Made by a program: the position numbers and the translations under genes
Origin: Cellulosilyticum sp.
Lineage (GTDB): Bacteria > Bacillota > Clostridia > Lachnospirales > Cellulosilyticaceae
DNA length: 34,778 nt
Assembly (NCBI GenBank): GCA_015058045.1
Contig: SVDC01000040.1
Location: 1-34,778 of the forward strand
Direction: 5' to 3'
Part shown: positions 21,848 to 29,564 of the stretch, piece by piece
How positions within the stretch are numbered: position 1 is the first letter of the stretch
How the letters are laid out: the number at the start of each line of letters is the position of its first letter
Notes under the pieces: generated by a model
What the model was told of the DNA's origin: nothing
What the model saw: the letters and a program-made list of their open reading frames with translations, nothing else
Database searches by the model: none

Positions 21848-23605
21848 CTATTTATTATCTTGATTCTGCTCAATAATATCTATAAACTCTTTACAAGCCT
21901 CAGTAATATTAGAATATAGATTGTAACTTTCTATTGCAATTCTAATTCCAGCTTCTATTTCACTCTCTCCAATTTTAGCTTTATTAGTTAAAGAAGTTTT
22001 TGTTTCATTTTCTAAACTAGAAAAAATCATTTTTACTACATTTTTTGTTTCACCTTGTTCCTTAATCTTAGCATCTAATTTATCTAATTTTCTAACTAAG
22101 CTTGCTATTTTCCCTGGCCTCATACCTTTATAGACTTTATACTCAGTTTTTAACTGTTCACTAAGCTCTTGAGCTTTTTTGGCTTCCTTCATAATATCTT
22201 TTAATATGCCTGTTAGCATATGTAGTCTCTCATCTACAGGTACTTTACATTCTACTCTTTGATCATATTCCTCAAAATTTGGCACTATTATGTCTTGGTA
22301 TTCTTCAACCACGTCTTTAAAAGGTCTATTTATTGCTCCTTTGATTAATGCCCCTCCTTCTGTTGCATTAATAACAGTTAAGTTTGGACTGCGTTCTATA
22401 AATTCTTCAAACCATCTTAAAAATGATATCAAATCCATAGAAGATAAAATTTTCCCTCCATAATATTCGTCTATCCAAATCTTACTAGTTTTTATTGTAC
22501 TAGAATCATTACTTTCTTCTCCAATTAAATCATTGGAACAATTACTTGCATGAATCTTCATATCTGTATAAGCACAATCTTGTCCAATTAAAACAATGGG
22601 ATCACATCCTATATATTGTGCAACACTGGCACATAAAGTTGCCACAGAGCCTCCCATTGAGATTTTTGCAATGCCTTCTATCCCCAATAGCTCTTGTGAA
22701 TTTGCATTAGTTTGAATAAAATATTTTTTCCCTTGATGTTCTTGAACCAACTTATTATTCGCATTATCATTTGAAATTAATGGAATATCTGCTTGCATTG
22801 TCCCACGTGTTGTATCAAATATAGCATCTTTTGGATCTGCTATGACCATAAAATCTGGTTTTACACCTTGTTCTAATACTGGTGCTAGGGTTCTATTCCC
22901 TACTAATATAATACCTTTAAAGTCTTTAATATATTGGATATTTTTTTGCAGAGAAGGGCCTGCTGATACAACTAAAGCTGGTATACCTTTACACATATCT
23001 TTTAACTTATCCAAACGATAACTTTTTTCAATAGCATATCTATTATTAATAACATTCTTAGTATATAACTTATTATATTTCCGTATGGTATTCATATCAA
23101 TAATCCTAAAACAAAGTATATCCTGAATAACTGTTTTTATCTGCTCAAAGTATTCAAAATAAAATTTCAAATACGTACTCATACATATAATTTTTATATT
23201 GTTTATTTCTTTAGTTGGTATATAGTTAGATAATTTTTCTCTGAATTCACCATTTATCTCACCATATAAAAAGTGAATATTAGCTTTTTCTTTTAGCTCC
23301 ATATTTTGTTCGTATTGCATTTGATAGTTTAACAACTCTTCATTTGGCTCTATTACAATAATGGTTATTTCTTCTGATACATTGTCTAATAACTCTCTAA
23401 CAGTATATCCTAGTGCAAATCCTAGTATAATCCATACTGTTTGTTTGTTTCCTCGTTCATCACCTAGTCTCTGAATTGCATCCACTTTTGGTGTATATTT
23501 ACTAAGTACATATTGCTTCATTACATCATTTTCAAAATACATTGTATGCTGCTGTTCTTTCTTAGCTTGCTCAATATGCACATTTATATTTTCTATCTTT
23601 ACCAT
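21848..23605 (-). CDS. maf: Maf/DUF115 family flagellin glycosyltransferase
   Basis: 585 aa from the ATG at 23605, nine bases after AAAGGA (a TTG six codons upstream is rejected). The N-terminal part contains IILGFALGYTVRELL and IVIEPNEELL (~60-95). The central DUF115/MAF_flag10 domain has ALVVSAGPSLQKN (~208), VGNRTLAPVLEQGVKPDFMV, then GGSVATLCASVAQYIGCDPIVLIGQDCAYT (given as a pattern, ~322-351). The C-terminal ~430-585 is helical. Maf (motility accessory factor) proteins transfer CMP-activated nonulosonic acids to flagellin serines and threonines in Campylobacter, Aeromonas and Clostridium. The neuBCA cassette ~9 kb away supplies just such a donor. It is next to fliS and a FliT-like gene. 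A hairpin separates it from fliS, so its level may be lower than that of fliDS. Confidence 0.9.
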   Translation of the reverse strand: MVKIENINVHIEQAKKEQQHTMYFENDVMKQYVLSKYTPKVDAIQRLGDERGNKQTVWIILGFALGYTVRELLDNVSEEITIIVIEPNEELLNYQMQYEQNMELKEKANIHFLYGEINGEFREKLSNYIPTKEINNIKIICMSTYLKFYFEYFEQIKTVIQDILCFRIIDMNTIRKYNKLYTKNVINNRYAIEKSYRLDKLKDMCKGIPALVVSAGPSLQKNIQYIKDFKGIILVGNRTLAPVLEQGVKPDFMVIADPKDAIFDTTRGTMQADIPLISNDNANNKLVQEHQGKKYFIQTNANSQELLGIEGIAKISMGGSVATLCASVAQYIGCDPIVLIGQDCAYTDMKIHASNCSNDLIGEESNDSSTIKTSKIWIDEYYGGKILSSMDLISFLRWFEEFIERSPNLTVINATEGGALIKGAINRPFKDVVEEYQDIIVPNFEEYDQRVECKVPVDERLHMLTGILKDIMKEAKKAQELSEQLKTEYKVYKGMRPGKIASLVRKLDKLDAKIKEQGETKNVVKMIFSSLENETKTSLTNKAKIGESEIEAGIRIAIESYNLYSNITEACKEFIDIIEQNQDNK

Positions 23606-23624
23606 GCTTTGAATTCCTTTCAAT

Positions 23625-23672
23625 AAAAAAGTAGAAAGAAATTAGCTAGTCCTATCATGCTAGCTAATTTCT
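23625..23672 (-). terminator. Terminator or attenuator between fliS and maf
   Basis: Perfect 13-bp stem AGAAATTAGCTAG/CTAGCTAATTTCT (23637-23649, 23660-23672) with a 10-base loop and a T-rich tail (TTTCTACTTTTTT on the minus strand). No separate promoter is visible before maf, so read-through is likely and would lower expression of the downstream genes. Confidence 0.75.
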
Positions 23673-23679
23673 TCCCATA

Positions 23680-24045
23680 TTATACAATTTTCATTAATTC
23701 TTGCCATGTATTTCTAAAATCATTAATTAAGTCTTTTGCTTCTAATACCTTTTGGACATCCTTTTTAATATTAGCTTCCATTAATAATTCTTTAATATAT
23801 TTATATAAAATACTAATTTCCTTTGAAATTTCATATTTTGTATCTAATGACAGTTCTAACTCTGTAATAATATCTTGTGCCTTCATAAGGTACATATGTT
23901 GCTTTTGTACTTCACCATCCTCAAAAGCTTGAATTGCTAGATTACAAAATTTGATTGCCCCATTATAGAGCATTAAAATTAACTCTTTTGGACTTGCTGT
24001 CATTACAGAGTTTTGTTGATATTTTTGATAGCCATTAGGAATCAT
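23680..24045 (-). CDS. fliS: Flagellin export chaperone FliS
   Basis: 121 aa. The hallmark start MIPNGYQKYQQNSVMTASP is followed by KELILMLYNGAIKFCNLA (~20-37), both conserved in FliS. It binds the C-terminus of flagellin in the cytoplasm, prevents early polymerisation and delivers it to the export gate; in Bacillus it also helps FliW regulate by releasing it. It starts seven bases after GAGGAG and is 20 bases after fliD. Full length. Confidence 0.95.
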   Translation of the reverse strand: MIPNGYQKYQQNSVMTASPKELILMLYNGAIKFCNLAIQAFEDGEVQKQHMYLMKAQDIITELELSLDTKYEISKEISILYKYIKELLMEANIKKDVQKVLEAKDLINDFRNTWQELMKIV

Positions 24046-24065
24046 TGCTATTCTCCTCTACTTTA

Positions 24066-26084
24066 TTAATATGTACCCATCATGGATGCAAGAGATGATT
24101 GTTGTGAATTTAATTGACTTATCGTTTTTTCCATTGCAGTAAACTTTTTATATAATGCTGTTTCTTTGCTGGTATAACGTTGATTCAGTGTATAAATTCT
24201 ATCTGCAACATCCTTTAAATCTGAAACGAGTAATTTGTCATTATAGTATGAACCGTATGACCTGAAATCTGTTGACTTAGATAGTGCACTAAAATTACTA
24301 TTGATTCTAGTAAAAATACCTTGTGATGATGTTAAGTACTGTTGTTTTTCTTTATAAGATAATGCATTATATGCCGTTTGGGCTTCACTCTCTGAAACAC
24401 TATTTTTTTCCATATACTCTTTAACAGCTTGTGTTGAATCACCAGAACCTGAAAATAGGTTAAGCACATCTTCTTGATTTTCTTGAAGTGCTTTTACAAA
24501 AGTTTCTTCATCAAAGTATAGCTTTCCATTTTCTCTCCAGTTGCCTGTTGTAATTCCCACTGAATATAAGGTCTTATACTTCTCATTACTTGCTACTACA
24601 CCAGACATAGTATCTCTTAAAGAATCTCTTAATTCCATTAAATCAGAATCTCTATAGAATAAACCATCTTTAACATACTTTTCAATCTTCTCAACATTGG
24701 CTTCTGTTGTTGCTTCTTTTTCTTCGTCCGTTAAAGGTTCATAATCCTTACTTGTTTTGGTTTTAAGCTTCGTATTAATGTCTTCCATTAATTTATTATA
24801 CTCGCTTACAAACTCCTTCATGAACTCTACCATTTCATCTGTATTAGTACTTCCTTGTACTGTAATAGGCTCTGAAGTTACTTCCTTAAGTGTCATTTCT
24901 AATCCATTGATTTTAACGGTATTTGAACTAGATTCAAAGTAATTCTTTCCATCAATAGTAGTATTGCCCATTCCATTATAGCTATATAGTGCATTTTTCC
25001 CTTGAGTTAAAGCGGCATCTCCTGTATGTACAAGTCCTAATGCATCTAAAAACTTATTTGCTTCCTCTGTACCACCACTAATTTGTGTTTGTGATTCTGC
25101 CCCTGTAGCAGTTGATGTTACAAAAAATTGTCCCATACCTGAGTCAAAGCTTACTGATAAATTGCTATCAGCACCTTTTATTTTACTAATCATTGAATTG
25201 ATGGTATCATTCTGTGTCAAAGAAATATTCTTCCCATTTACATTTAATGTAAAATCAGAAGGTATAATTGGATTTCCATCACTACCTAAAAGATTTCCTA
25301 AAACTGTATTGCCATTTACCTCAGTTTCTCTAATCTGGCTTCCTATTACTGCTGTATCCTTTTCTAAAGTCAATTTACTTCCAGATTTCATACCTAACTT
25401 ACTAAATAGGTTGCTACCTTCAATTTCAATTCCTTCAACTTCAACTCCTGCCTCATTAAGCACCTGATTTTCAACTACTTTTAATGCTATATCCTCATTA
25501 GATTTTAATGAAATTCCATTGGTACTTGATATAGATAGTTCTATCCCCTCATCCCTTAACTGATCCTGTAAGTCTCCCAATGTAGCATTAGGATCTATAG
25601 TAATTGTTTTATAATCTTCACCTTTTTTAATTTGAAGACTAATAGGGTCTGTTGGTAATGCTGACTCCTTTTTATTCATTATACCTAGATCTGCTAACTT
25701 GGTATCTACATCTATAGGCTGTACTGTCGTAGCATTTTGCTTAGTCATCATATAGGCACTTGTAGCAAGTTGCTTAATTTCTACCTTATGTATCCCATTT
25801 CCAATATTACTATTTTCACTGACACTTAATGCCTTATCATTACTACTTGTTACCTTAGTTTTAATAAATGTACTTTGCATTCTTAATTTATCAACATATT
25901 TTTCATTAAAACTATTAATTTTACTATTCATCTCTTTCCATGCTTCTTGTTTCCATGTATAGAGTTGTTGTTTTTTAGTTTGCTTATTAATTTTGTTTTG
26001 ATCAGTATAAAGCATTGCTTTAACTAAAGATTCTGTATCCAATCCTGATGCTAATCCTGTAAATCTAATTGTATTAGATCCCAT
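24066..26084 (-). CDS. fliD: Flagellar filament cap protein FliD
   Basis: 672 aa, long for the family (often 450-550 aa). The N-terminal FliD_N domain starts IRFTGLASGLDTESLVKAML (~4-23) and continues as a helix QLYTWKQEAWKEMNSKINSF (~45-64). The C-terminal FliD_C region holds ATGAESQTQISGG, EFMKEFVSEYNKLMEDINTKL and the terminal coil YKKFTAMEKTISQLNSQQSS. The middle has at least one extra Ig-like surface domain (~160-330), which accounts for the length. FliD pentamers cap the filament and direct flagellin folding. It lies 12 bases after flaG and 20 before fliS, in the sigma-28 operon. Confidence 0.96.
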   Translation of the reverse strand: MGSNTIRFTGLASGLDTESLVKAMLYTDQNKINKQTKKQQLYTWKQEAWKEMNSKINSFNEKYVDKLRMQSTFIKTKVTSSNDKALSVSENSNIGNGIHKVEIKQLATSAYMMTKQNATTVQPIDVDTKLADLGIMNKKESALPTDPISLQIKKGEDYKTITIDPNATLGDLQDQLRDEGIELSISSTNGISLKSNEDIALKVVENQVLNEAGVEVEGIEIEGSNLFSKLGMKSGSKLTLEKDTAVIGSQIRETEVNGNTVLGNLLGSDGNPIIPSDFTLNVNGKNISLTQNDTINSMISKIKGADSNLSVSFDSGMGQFFVTSTATGAESQTQISGGTEEANKFLDALGLVHTGDAALTQGKNALYSYNGMGNTTIDGKNYFESSSNTVKINGLEMTLKEVTSEPITVQGSTNTDEMVEFMKEFVSEYNKLMEDINTKLKTKTSKDYEPLTDEEKEATTEANVEKIEKYVKDGLFYRDSDLMELRDSLRDTMSGVVASNEKYKTLYSVGITTGNWRENGKLYFDEETFVKALQENQEDVLNLFSGSGDSTQAVKEYMEKNSVSESEAQTAYNALSYKEKQQYLTSSQGIFTRINSNFSALSKSTDFRSYGSYYNDKLLVSDLKDVADRIYTLNQRYTSKETALYKKFTAMEKTISQLNSQQSSLASMMGTY

Positions 26085-26096
26085 TATAATCCCCTC

Positions 26097-26468
26097 CTAT
26101 TTTCTTTCATCTATATAGATACCTGCATTTTCACACATTTTAGCAACCATATCTAGAATTTTTTCTTCTGGAATTTCTTTAATAATTTCTTGTGTTTTTC
26201 TATTAATAACCTTAATCATGACTTGCTTAGTTTCTTCGTGTATAGAGAATTTAAACTCATTTTCTCTATAAAAGATTTCCTTATCAAAACTTAAATCTTC
26301 GCTTGTTAAACTCTCTTCTACTTGTTGCTCTTTTAGTGGTTCTTTCACCGGTTCTTTTTCAACAGTGTTATCTTTTCCCTGCACTAAACCTGCTTCATTT
26401 TCCGTCTTCTGATATTGTCGAATTTTTGATGATAATTCCATGTCATTATTTATCCCACTAATCTGCAT
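26097..26468 (-). CDS. flaG: FlaG family flagellar protein
   Basis: 123 aa from the ATG at 26468. A longer frame starting at 26501 is rejected because that ATG lies only ~9 bases after the predicted transcription start, while this one has AAAGGAG upstream. Residues ~1-65 are polar and Glu-rich; ~70-123 are the FlaG domain (EFKFSIHEETKQVMIKVIN, then EIIKEIPEEKILDMV). In other bacteria FlaG controls filament length. It heads flaG-fliD-fliS. An out-of-frame ATG overlaps just before the start and may slightly reduce initiation. Confidence 0.9.
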   Translation of the reverse strand: MQISGINNDMELSSKIRQYQKTENEAGLVQGKDNTVEKEPVKEPLKEQQVEESLTSEDLSFDKEIFYRENEFKFSIHEETKQVMIKVINRKTQEIIKEIPEEKILDMVAKMCENAGIYIDERK

Positions 26469-26517
26469 CTCATTCTTGCTCCTTTCATAAACCAATATCA
26501 TGACTTTCTTTTATTTT

Positions 26518-26545
26518 ATATCGACTAAAGTTAGAAATTTTTTTA
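26518..26545 (-). promoter_or_regulatory. Sigma-28 promoter of flaG-fliD-fliS
   Basis: TAAA (26542-26545), 16 bases, GTCGATAT (26518-26525). It starts just after the flagellin terminator hairpin. Confidence 0.8.
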
Positions 26546-26555
26546 TAGAAATCAC

Positions 26556-26592
26556 AAAAAAGTACCTATATTAAATTATAGGTACTTTTTTA
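26556..26592 (-). terminator. Terminator after the third flagellin gene
   Basis: 15-bp perfect stem AAAAAGTACCTATA-type arms (26556-26570, 26577-26591) with loop TTAAAT; the stem ends in T residues on the minus strand. It closes the flagellin array and lies directly upstream of the flaG promoter. Confidence 0.88.
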
Positions 26593-26625
26593 ACTTCTAT
26601 TTAACTATAGTATTTTCACTAATTA

Positions 26626-27438
26626 TTATTGTAATAATGAAAGCACTTGGTTTGGTTTTGCATTTGCTTGTGCAAGCATTGATTGTGTTGCTTGAGAAAG
26701 GACGTTTGTTCTTGTGAACTCCATCATTTCTTTAGCCATATCTGTATCACGAATACGTGATTCTGCTGCTTGTAAGTTTTCTGCTGAGTTATCTACACTT
26801 GAAATAGTGTGTTCAAGTCTATTTTGTACAGCTCCAAGTTTTGCTCTAAATCCTGATACTTTATTAATTGCTTCATCAATAGTATCAATTGCACTTTTAG
26901 CACTTGTTTGTGTTGATATATTTAATCCACTTACGCTTAAAGCACTTGCTCTCATTGATTCCATTGTAATAGCAATAGTTTGCCCACTATTTGCCCCTAC
27001 TTGGAATTCTACTTTCCCTGTTGAACCATTAAGTAAGTTCATTTTGTTAAATTGTGTTTTATTTGCAATTTCTGTAATTTCTGATGTAAGTTGATCTACC
27101 TCAGCTTGAATATTTTCACGGTCTGCTGTAATATATGTACCATTTGCTGATTGTACTGATAATGTTCTTAAACGTTGTAACATGCTGTGTGTTTCATCTA
27201 ATGCACCTTCAGCTGTTTGAATCATTGAAATACCATCTTGAGCATTTCTTGATGCTTGATTAAGACCATTTACTTGTCCTCTCATTTTTTCTGAGATTGC
27301 AAGACCTGCTGCATCATCTCCTGCACGGTTAATTCTTAAGCCTGAAGATAATTTTTCTGATGCTTTAGATTGTGCTCCTGATGTTTTGTACATTTGTCTT
27401 TGTGTGTTGATTGCTGATAAATTGTGGTTAATAATCAT
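26626..27438 (-). CDS. hag: Flagellin, array copy 3
   Basis: 270 aa, a minimal flagellin with only D0 and D1 domains. N-terminal region: MIINHNLSAINTQRQMYK, EKLSSGLRINRAGDDAAGLAISEKM (patterns), QTAEGALDETHSMLQRLRTL. C-terminal region: AESRIRDTDMAKEMMEF to AQANAKPNQVLSLLQ. The middle (~140-195) differs from the other copies (MESMRASALSVSGLNISTQTS as a pattern). No hypervariable outer domain is present, so surface variation must come from glycans or these ~50 residues. It is 81 bases after copy 2 with no terminator or promoter between, so copies 2 and 3 are probably co-transcribed; its leader has the CsrA-type hairpin. Confidence 0.97.
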   Translation of the reverse strand: MIINHNLSAINTQRQMYKTSGAQSKASEKLSSGLRINRAGDDAAGLAISEKMRGQVNGLNQASRNAQDGISMIQTAEGALDETHSMLQRLRTLSVQSANGTYITADRENIQAEVDQLTSEITEIANKTQFNKMNLLNGSTGKVEFQVGANSGQTIAITMESMRASALSVSGLNISTQTSAKSAIDTIDEAINKVSGFRAKLGAVQNRLEHTISSVDNSAENLQAAESRIRDTDMAKEMMEFTRTNVLSQATQSMLAQANAKPNQVLSLLQ

Positions 27439-27446
27439 AATTTATT

Positions 27447-27474
27447 CCTCCCTGAATTTTATGGCATCCATGCC
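27447..27474 (-). promoter_or_regulatory. CsrA-type site in the leader of flagellin copy 3
   Basis: Hairpin GGC-ATGGAT-GCC (27463-27474) carries GGA in its loop. A second GGA is in the Shine-Dalgarno AGGGAGG (27447-27452), 18 bases downstream. A CsrA dimer could bridge both and block ribosome entry. Confidence 0.7.
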
Positions 27475-27519
27475 TTATTTAAATTTTTTTACCCTGTACT
27501 TTATTTATTTACCTTTTAA

Positions 27520-28332
27520 CTATTGTAATAATGAAAGCACTTGGTTTGGTTTTGCATTTGCTTGTGCAAGCATTGATTGTGTTGCTTGAGAAAGGACGTT
27601 TGTTCTTGTGAACTCCATCATTTCTTTAGCCATATCTGTATCACGAATACGTGATTCTGCTGCTTGTAAGTTTTCTGCTGAGTTATCTACACTTGAAATG
27701 GTATGTTCAAGTCTGTTTTGTACTGCTCCAAGGTTTGCTCTAAATTCTGATACTGCATTAATTGCATCATCAATAGCAGTAATTGCTGATTTTGCATCTG
27801 ATGCATTTGATAAATTGATATCATTGATACTTAATGCTGTTGCAGTCATTTCTTTCATTGAAACTGAAATAGTTTGACCGCTATTTGCACCTACTTGGAA
27901 TTCTACTGTTGATGTATCACCATTAAGTAGATTCATTTTATTAAATTGTGTTTTGTTTGCAATTTCTGTGATTTCTGATGTAAGTTGTTCTACCTCAGCT
28001 TGAATATTGTTACGATCTGCTGAAACATATGTACCATTTGCTGATTGTACTGATAATGTTCTTAAACGTTGTAACATGCTGTGTGTTTCATCTAATGCAC
28101 CTTCAGCTGTTTGAATCATTGAAATACCATCTTGAGCATTTCTTGATGCTTGATTAAGACCATTTACTTGTCCTCTCATTTTTTCTGAGATTGCAAGCCC
28201 TGCTGCATCATCTCCTGCACGGTTAATTCTTAAGCCTGAAGATAATTTTTCTGATGCTTTAGATTGTGCCCCTGATGTTTTGTACATTTGTCTTTGTGTG
28301 TTAATTGCTGATAAATTGTGATTAATAATCAT
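27520..28332 (-). CDS. hag: Flagellin, array copy 2
   Basis: 270 aa from the ATG at 28332, eight bases after AAGGAGG; the frame open upstream for 11 more codons overlaps this site and is discarded. Domains are as in the other copies. Central residues read GDTSTVEFQVGANSGQT and then MKEMTATALSINDINLSNASD (pattern). It shares its N- and C-terminal DNA mostly with copy 3 and its central TATALSI..INLSNA block with copy 1, which suggests mosaic exchange. It has its own sigma-28 promoter at 28402-28428. Confidence 0.97.
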   Translation of the reverse strand: MIINHNLSAINTQRQMYKTSGAQSKASEKLSSGLRINRAGDDAAGLAISEKMRGQVNGLNQASRNAQDGISMIQTAEGALDETHSMLQRLRTLSVQSANGTYVSADRNNIQAEVEQLTSEITEIANKTQFNKMNLLNGDTSTVEFQVGANSGQTISVSMKEMTATALSINDINLSNASDAKSAITAIDDAINAVSEFRANLGAVQNRLEHTISSVDNSAENLQAAESRIRDTDMAKEMMEFTRTNVLSQATQSMLAQANAKPNQVLSLLQ

Positions 28333-28340
28333 AATCCATT

Positions 28341-28368
28341 CCTCCTTGAATTTTATGGCATCCATGCC
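28341..28368 (-). promoter_or_regulatory. CsrA-type site in the leader of flagellin copy 2
   Basis: Hairpin GGC-ATGGAT-GCC (28357-28368) and Shine-Dalgarno AAGGAGG (28341-28347); the two GGA words are 18 bases apart. Confidence 0.7.
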
Positions 28369-28374
28369 TTAGTT

Positions 28375-28391
28375 AGATAATTTTTTTATCT
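28375..28391 (-). other. 5' leader hairpin of flagellin copy 2
   Basis: AGATAA/TTATCT arms with a 5-base A loop on the minus strand, close to the predicted transcript start (~28394). Such 5' hairpins can stabilise abundant messages. Confidence 0.4.
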
Positions 28392-28401
28392 ATCATCTTA
28401 T

Positions 28402-28428
28402 TTATCGTCACACTTTATAAATTATTTA
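28402..28428 (-). promoter_or_regulatory. Sigma-28 promoter of flagellin copies 2 and 3
   Basis: TAAA (28425-28428), 15 bases, GACGATAA (28402-28409). The expected transcript starts ~60 bases before the ATG and includes the hairpins at 28375-28391 and 28357-28368. Confidence 0.8.
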
Positions 28429-28500
28429 TACTATTTTAAAAATTTTATTTTTTTATCACTTTAAAAATTTCAAATTATACTCAAACTGCATTGAGCATAA

Positions 28501-28547
28501 CACTATTACAGCCTTTTTTTATTAATTATTGTAATAATAAAAGGCCA
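28501..28547 (-). pseudogene. Relic of a flagellin 3' end
   Basis: The minus strand reads CTTTTATTATTACAATAAT, then TAATAAAAAAAGGCTGTAATAG, close to the end of flagellin copy 1 and its terminator (CTTTCATTATTACAATAAT, then CAAAGATAAAAAGGCGGTGATA). Roughly 34 of 40 bases agree. It includes the Leu-Leu-Gln-stop codons. It looks like the stub left by a deleted flagellin copy. Confidence 0.45.
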
Positions 28548-28580
28548 AATCTACTAAAATTAGATTTGACCCTTTATTGT
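28536..28580 (-). terminator. Second hairpin after flagellin copy 1
   Basis: CAAATCTA/TAGATTTG arms (28546-28553, 28561-28568) extended by AAAGG/CCTTT, with a T/A-rich tail. It may back up the terminator at 28600-28632. Confidence 0.5.
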
Positions 28581-28599
28581 TATGAACTATTTTTTTTAC

Positions 28600-28632
28600 A
28601 AAAAGACAGTGATAAGTATTACCTTATCACCG
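28600..28632 (-). terminator. Terminator after flagellin copy 1
   Basis: Perfect GTGATAAG/CTTATCAC stem (28609-28616, 28623-28630) with a 6-base loop; tail TGTCTTTTTG on the minus strand. Lies ~16 bases after the stop codon. Confidence 0.78.
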
Positions 28633-28647
28633 CCTTTTTATCTTTGA

Positions 28648-29460
28648 TTATTGTAATAATGAAAGAACTTGGTTTGGTTTTGAGTTTGCTTGTGCAAGCA
28701 TTGATTGTGTTGCTTGAGAAAGGACGTTTGTTCTTGTGAACTCCATCATTTCTTTAGCCATATCTGTATCACGAATACGTGATTCTGCTGCTTGTAAGTT
28801 TTCTGCTGAGTTATCTACACTTGAAATGGTGTGTTCAAGTCTGTTTTGTACCGCTCCAAGATTTGCTCTAAATTCTGATACTGTATTAATTGCTTTATCA
28901 ATAGTAGTAATTGCTGATTTTGCACCTGTTGCATTTGATAAATTGATAGCATCAATACTTAATGCTGTTGCAGTCATTTCTTGCATTGTAACAGCAATAG
29001 TTTGTCCACTATTTGCCCCTACTTGGAATTCTACTTTCCCTGTTGAACCATTAAGTAAGTTCATTTTGTTAAATTGTGTTTTCTTAGCAATCTCTGTAAT
29101 TTCTGCTGTAAGTTGATCTACTTCAGCTTGAATATTGTTACGGTCTGCTGAAACATATGTACCATTTGATGATTGTACTGATAATGTTCTTAAACGTTGT
29201 AACATGCTGTGTGTTTCATCTAATGCACCTTCAGCTGTTTGAATAAGAGAAATACCATCTTGAGCATTTCTTGATGCTTGGTTAAGACCATTTACTTGTC
29301 CTCTCATTTTTTCTGAGATTGCAAGACCAGCTGCATCATCTCCTGCACGGTTAATTCTTAAGCCTGAAGATAATTTTTCAGATGCTTTAGCTTGTGCTGT
29401 TGATGTTTTGTACATTTGTCTTTGTGTGTTAATTGCTGATAAATTGTGATTAATAATCAT
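28648..29460 (-). CDS. hag: Flagellin, array copy 1
   Basis: 270 aa with the same two-domain plan as copies 2 and 3. It differs by T-A-Q-A-K for GAQSK in the N-terminal helix, KKTQFN for NKTQFN, and a C-terminus AQANSKPNQVLSLLQ. The centre combines GSTGKVEFQVGANSGQTIA of copy 3 with the EMTATALSI block of copy 2. It is nearest to csrA, separated by a terminator, so it is transcribed on its own. The leader has the CsrA-type hairpin that best matches the known CsrA consensus (CAAGGATG in GGCAAGGATGCC). Confidence 0.97.
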   Translation of the reverse strand: MIINHNLSAINTQRQMYKTSTAQAKASEKLSSGLRINRAGDDAAGLAISEKMRGQVNGLNQASRNAQDGISLIQTAEGALDETHSMLQRLRTLSVQSSNGTYVSADRNNIQAEVDQLTAEITEIAKKTQFNKMNLLNGSTGKVEFQVGANSGQTIAVTMQEMTATALSIDAINLSNATGAKSAITTIDKAINTVSEFRANLGAVQNRLEHTISSVDNSAENLQAAESRIRDTDMAKEMMEFTRTNVLSQATQSMLAQANSKPNQVLSLLQ

Positions 29461-29468
29461 AATTTATT

Positions 29469-29497
29469 CCTCCTTGAATTTTTACGGCATCCTTGCC
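29469..29497 (-). promoter_or_regulatory. CsrA-type site in the leader of flagellin copy 1
   Basis: Hairpin GGC-AAGGAT-GCC (29486-29497), whose CAAGGATG agrees with the CARGGAUG core of the CsrA consensus, and Shine-Dalgarno AAGGAGG (29469-29475). The GGA words are 19 bases apart. Confidence 0.75.
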
Positions 29498-29505
29498 TAT
29501 TTTTT

Positions 29506-29526
29506 CACTGATTTATGTTATCAGTG
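29506..29526 (-). other. 5' leader hairpin of flagellin copy 1
   Basis: CACTGAT/ATCAGTG arms with a 7-base loop, placed at the expected 5' end of the transcript. It could protect the message from 5'-end decay, as the copy 2 leader also begins with a hairpin. Confidence 0.45.
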
Positions 29527-29537
29527 TTACATAATAT

Positions 29538-29564
29538 ATTTCGGACATAAAAAAAAATACTTAA
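29538..29564 (-). promoter_or_regulatory. Possible sigma-28 promoter of flagellin copy 1
   Basis: TTAA (29561-29564), 15 bases, TCCGAAAT (29538-29545), with three mismatches to consensus in total. The upstream box lies within the csrA terminator stem. No better promoter is visible, and the terminator makes read-through from csrA unlikely to be the main source. Confidence 0.4.

Larger units (their letters stand above)
26626..29460. repeat. Tandem array of three near-identical flagellin units
   Basis: Units 26626-27438, 27520-28332 and 28648-29460 repeat in the same orientation. N- and C-terminal thirds are almost identical, including long stretches of identical DNA, while the centre differs. 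The identity extends upstream through the start codon, Shine-Dalgarno site and hairpin. The array is prone to unequal recombination and gene conversion. Confidence 0.9.

Noticed and set aside
26714-29116. Repeated plus-strand frames opposite the flagellins
   Set aside because: They are shadows of the flagellin repeats, with no start signals.
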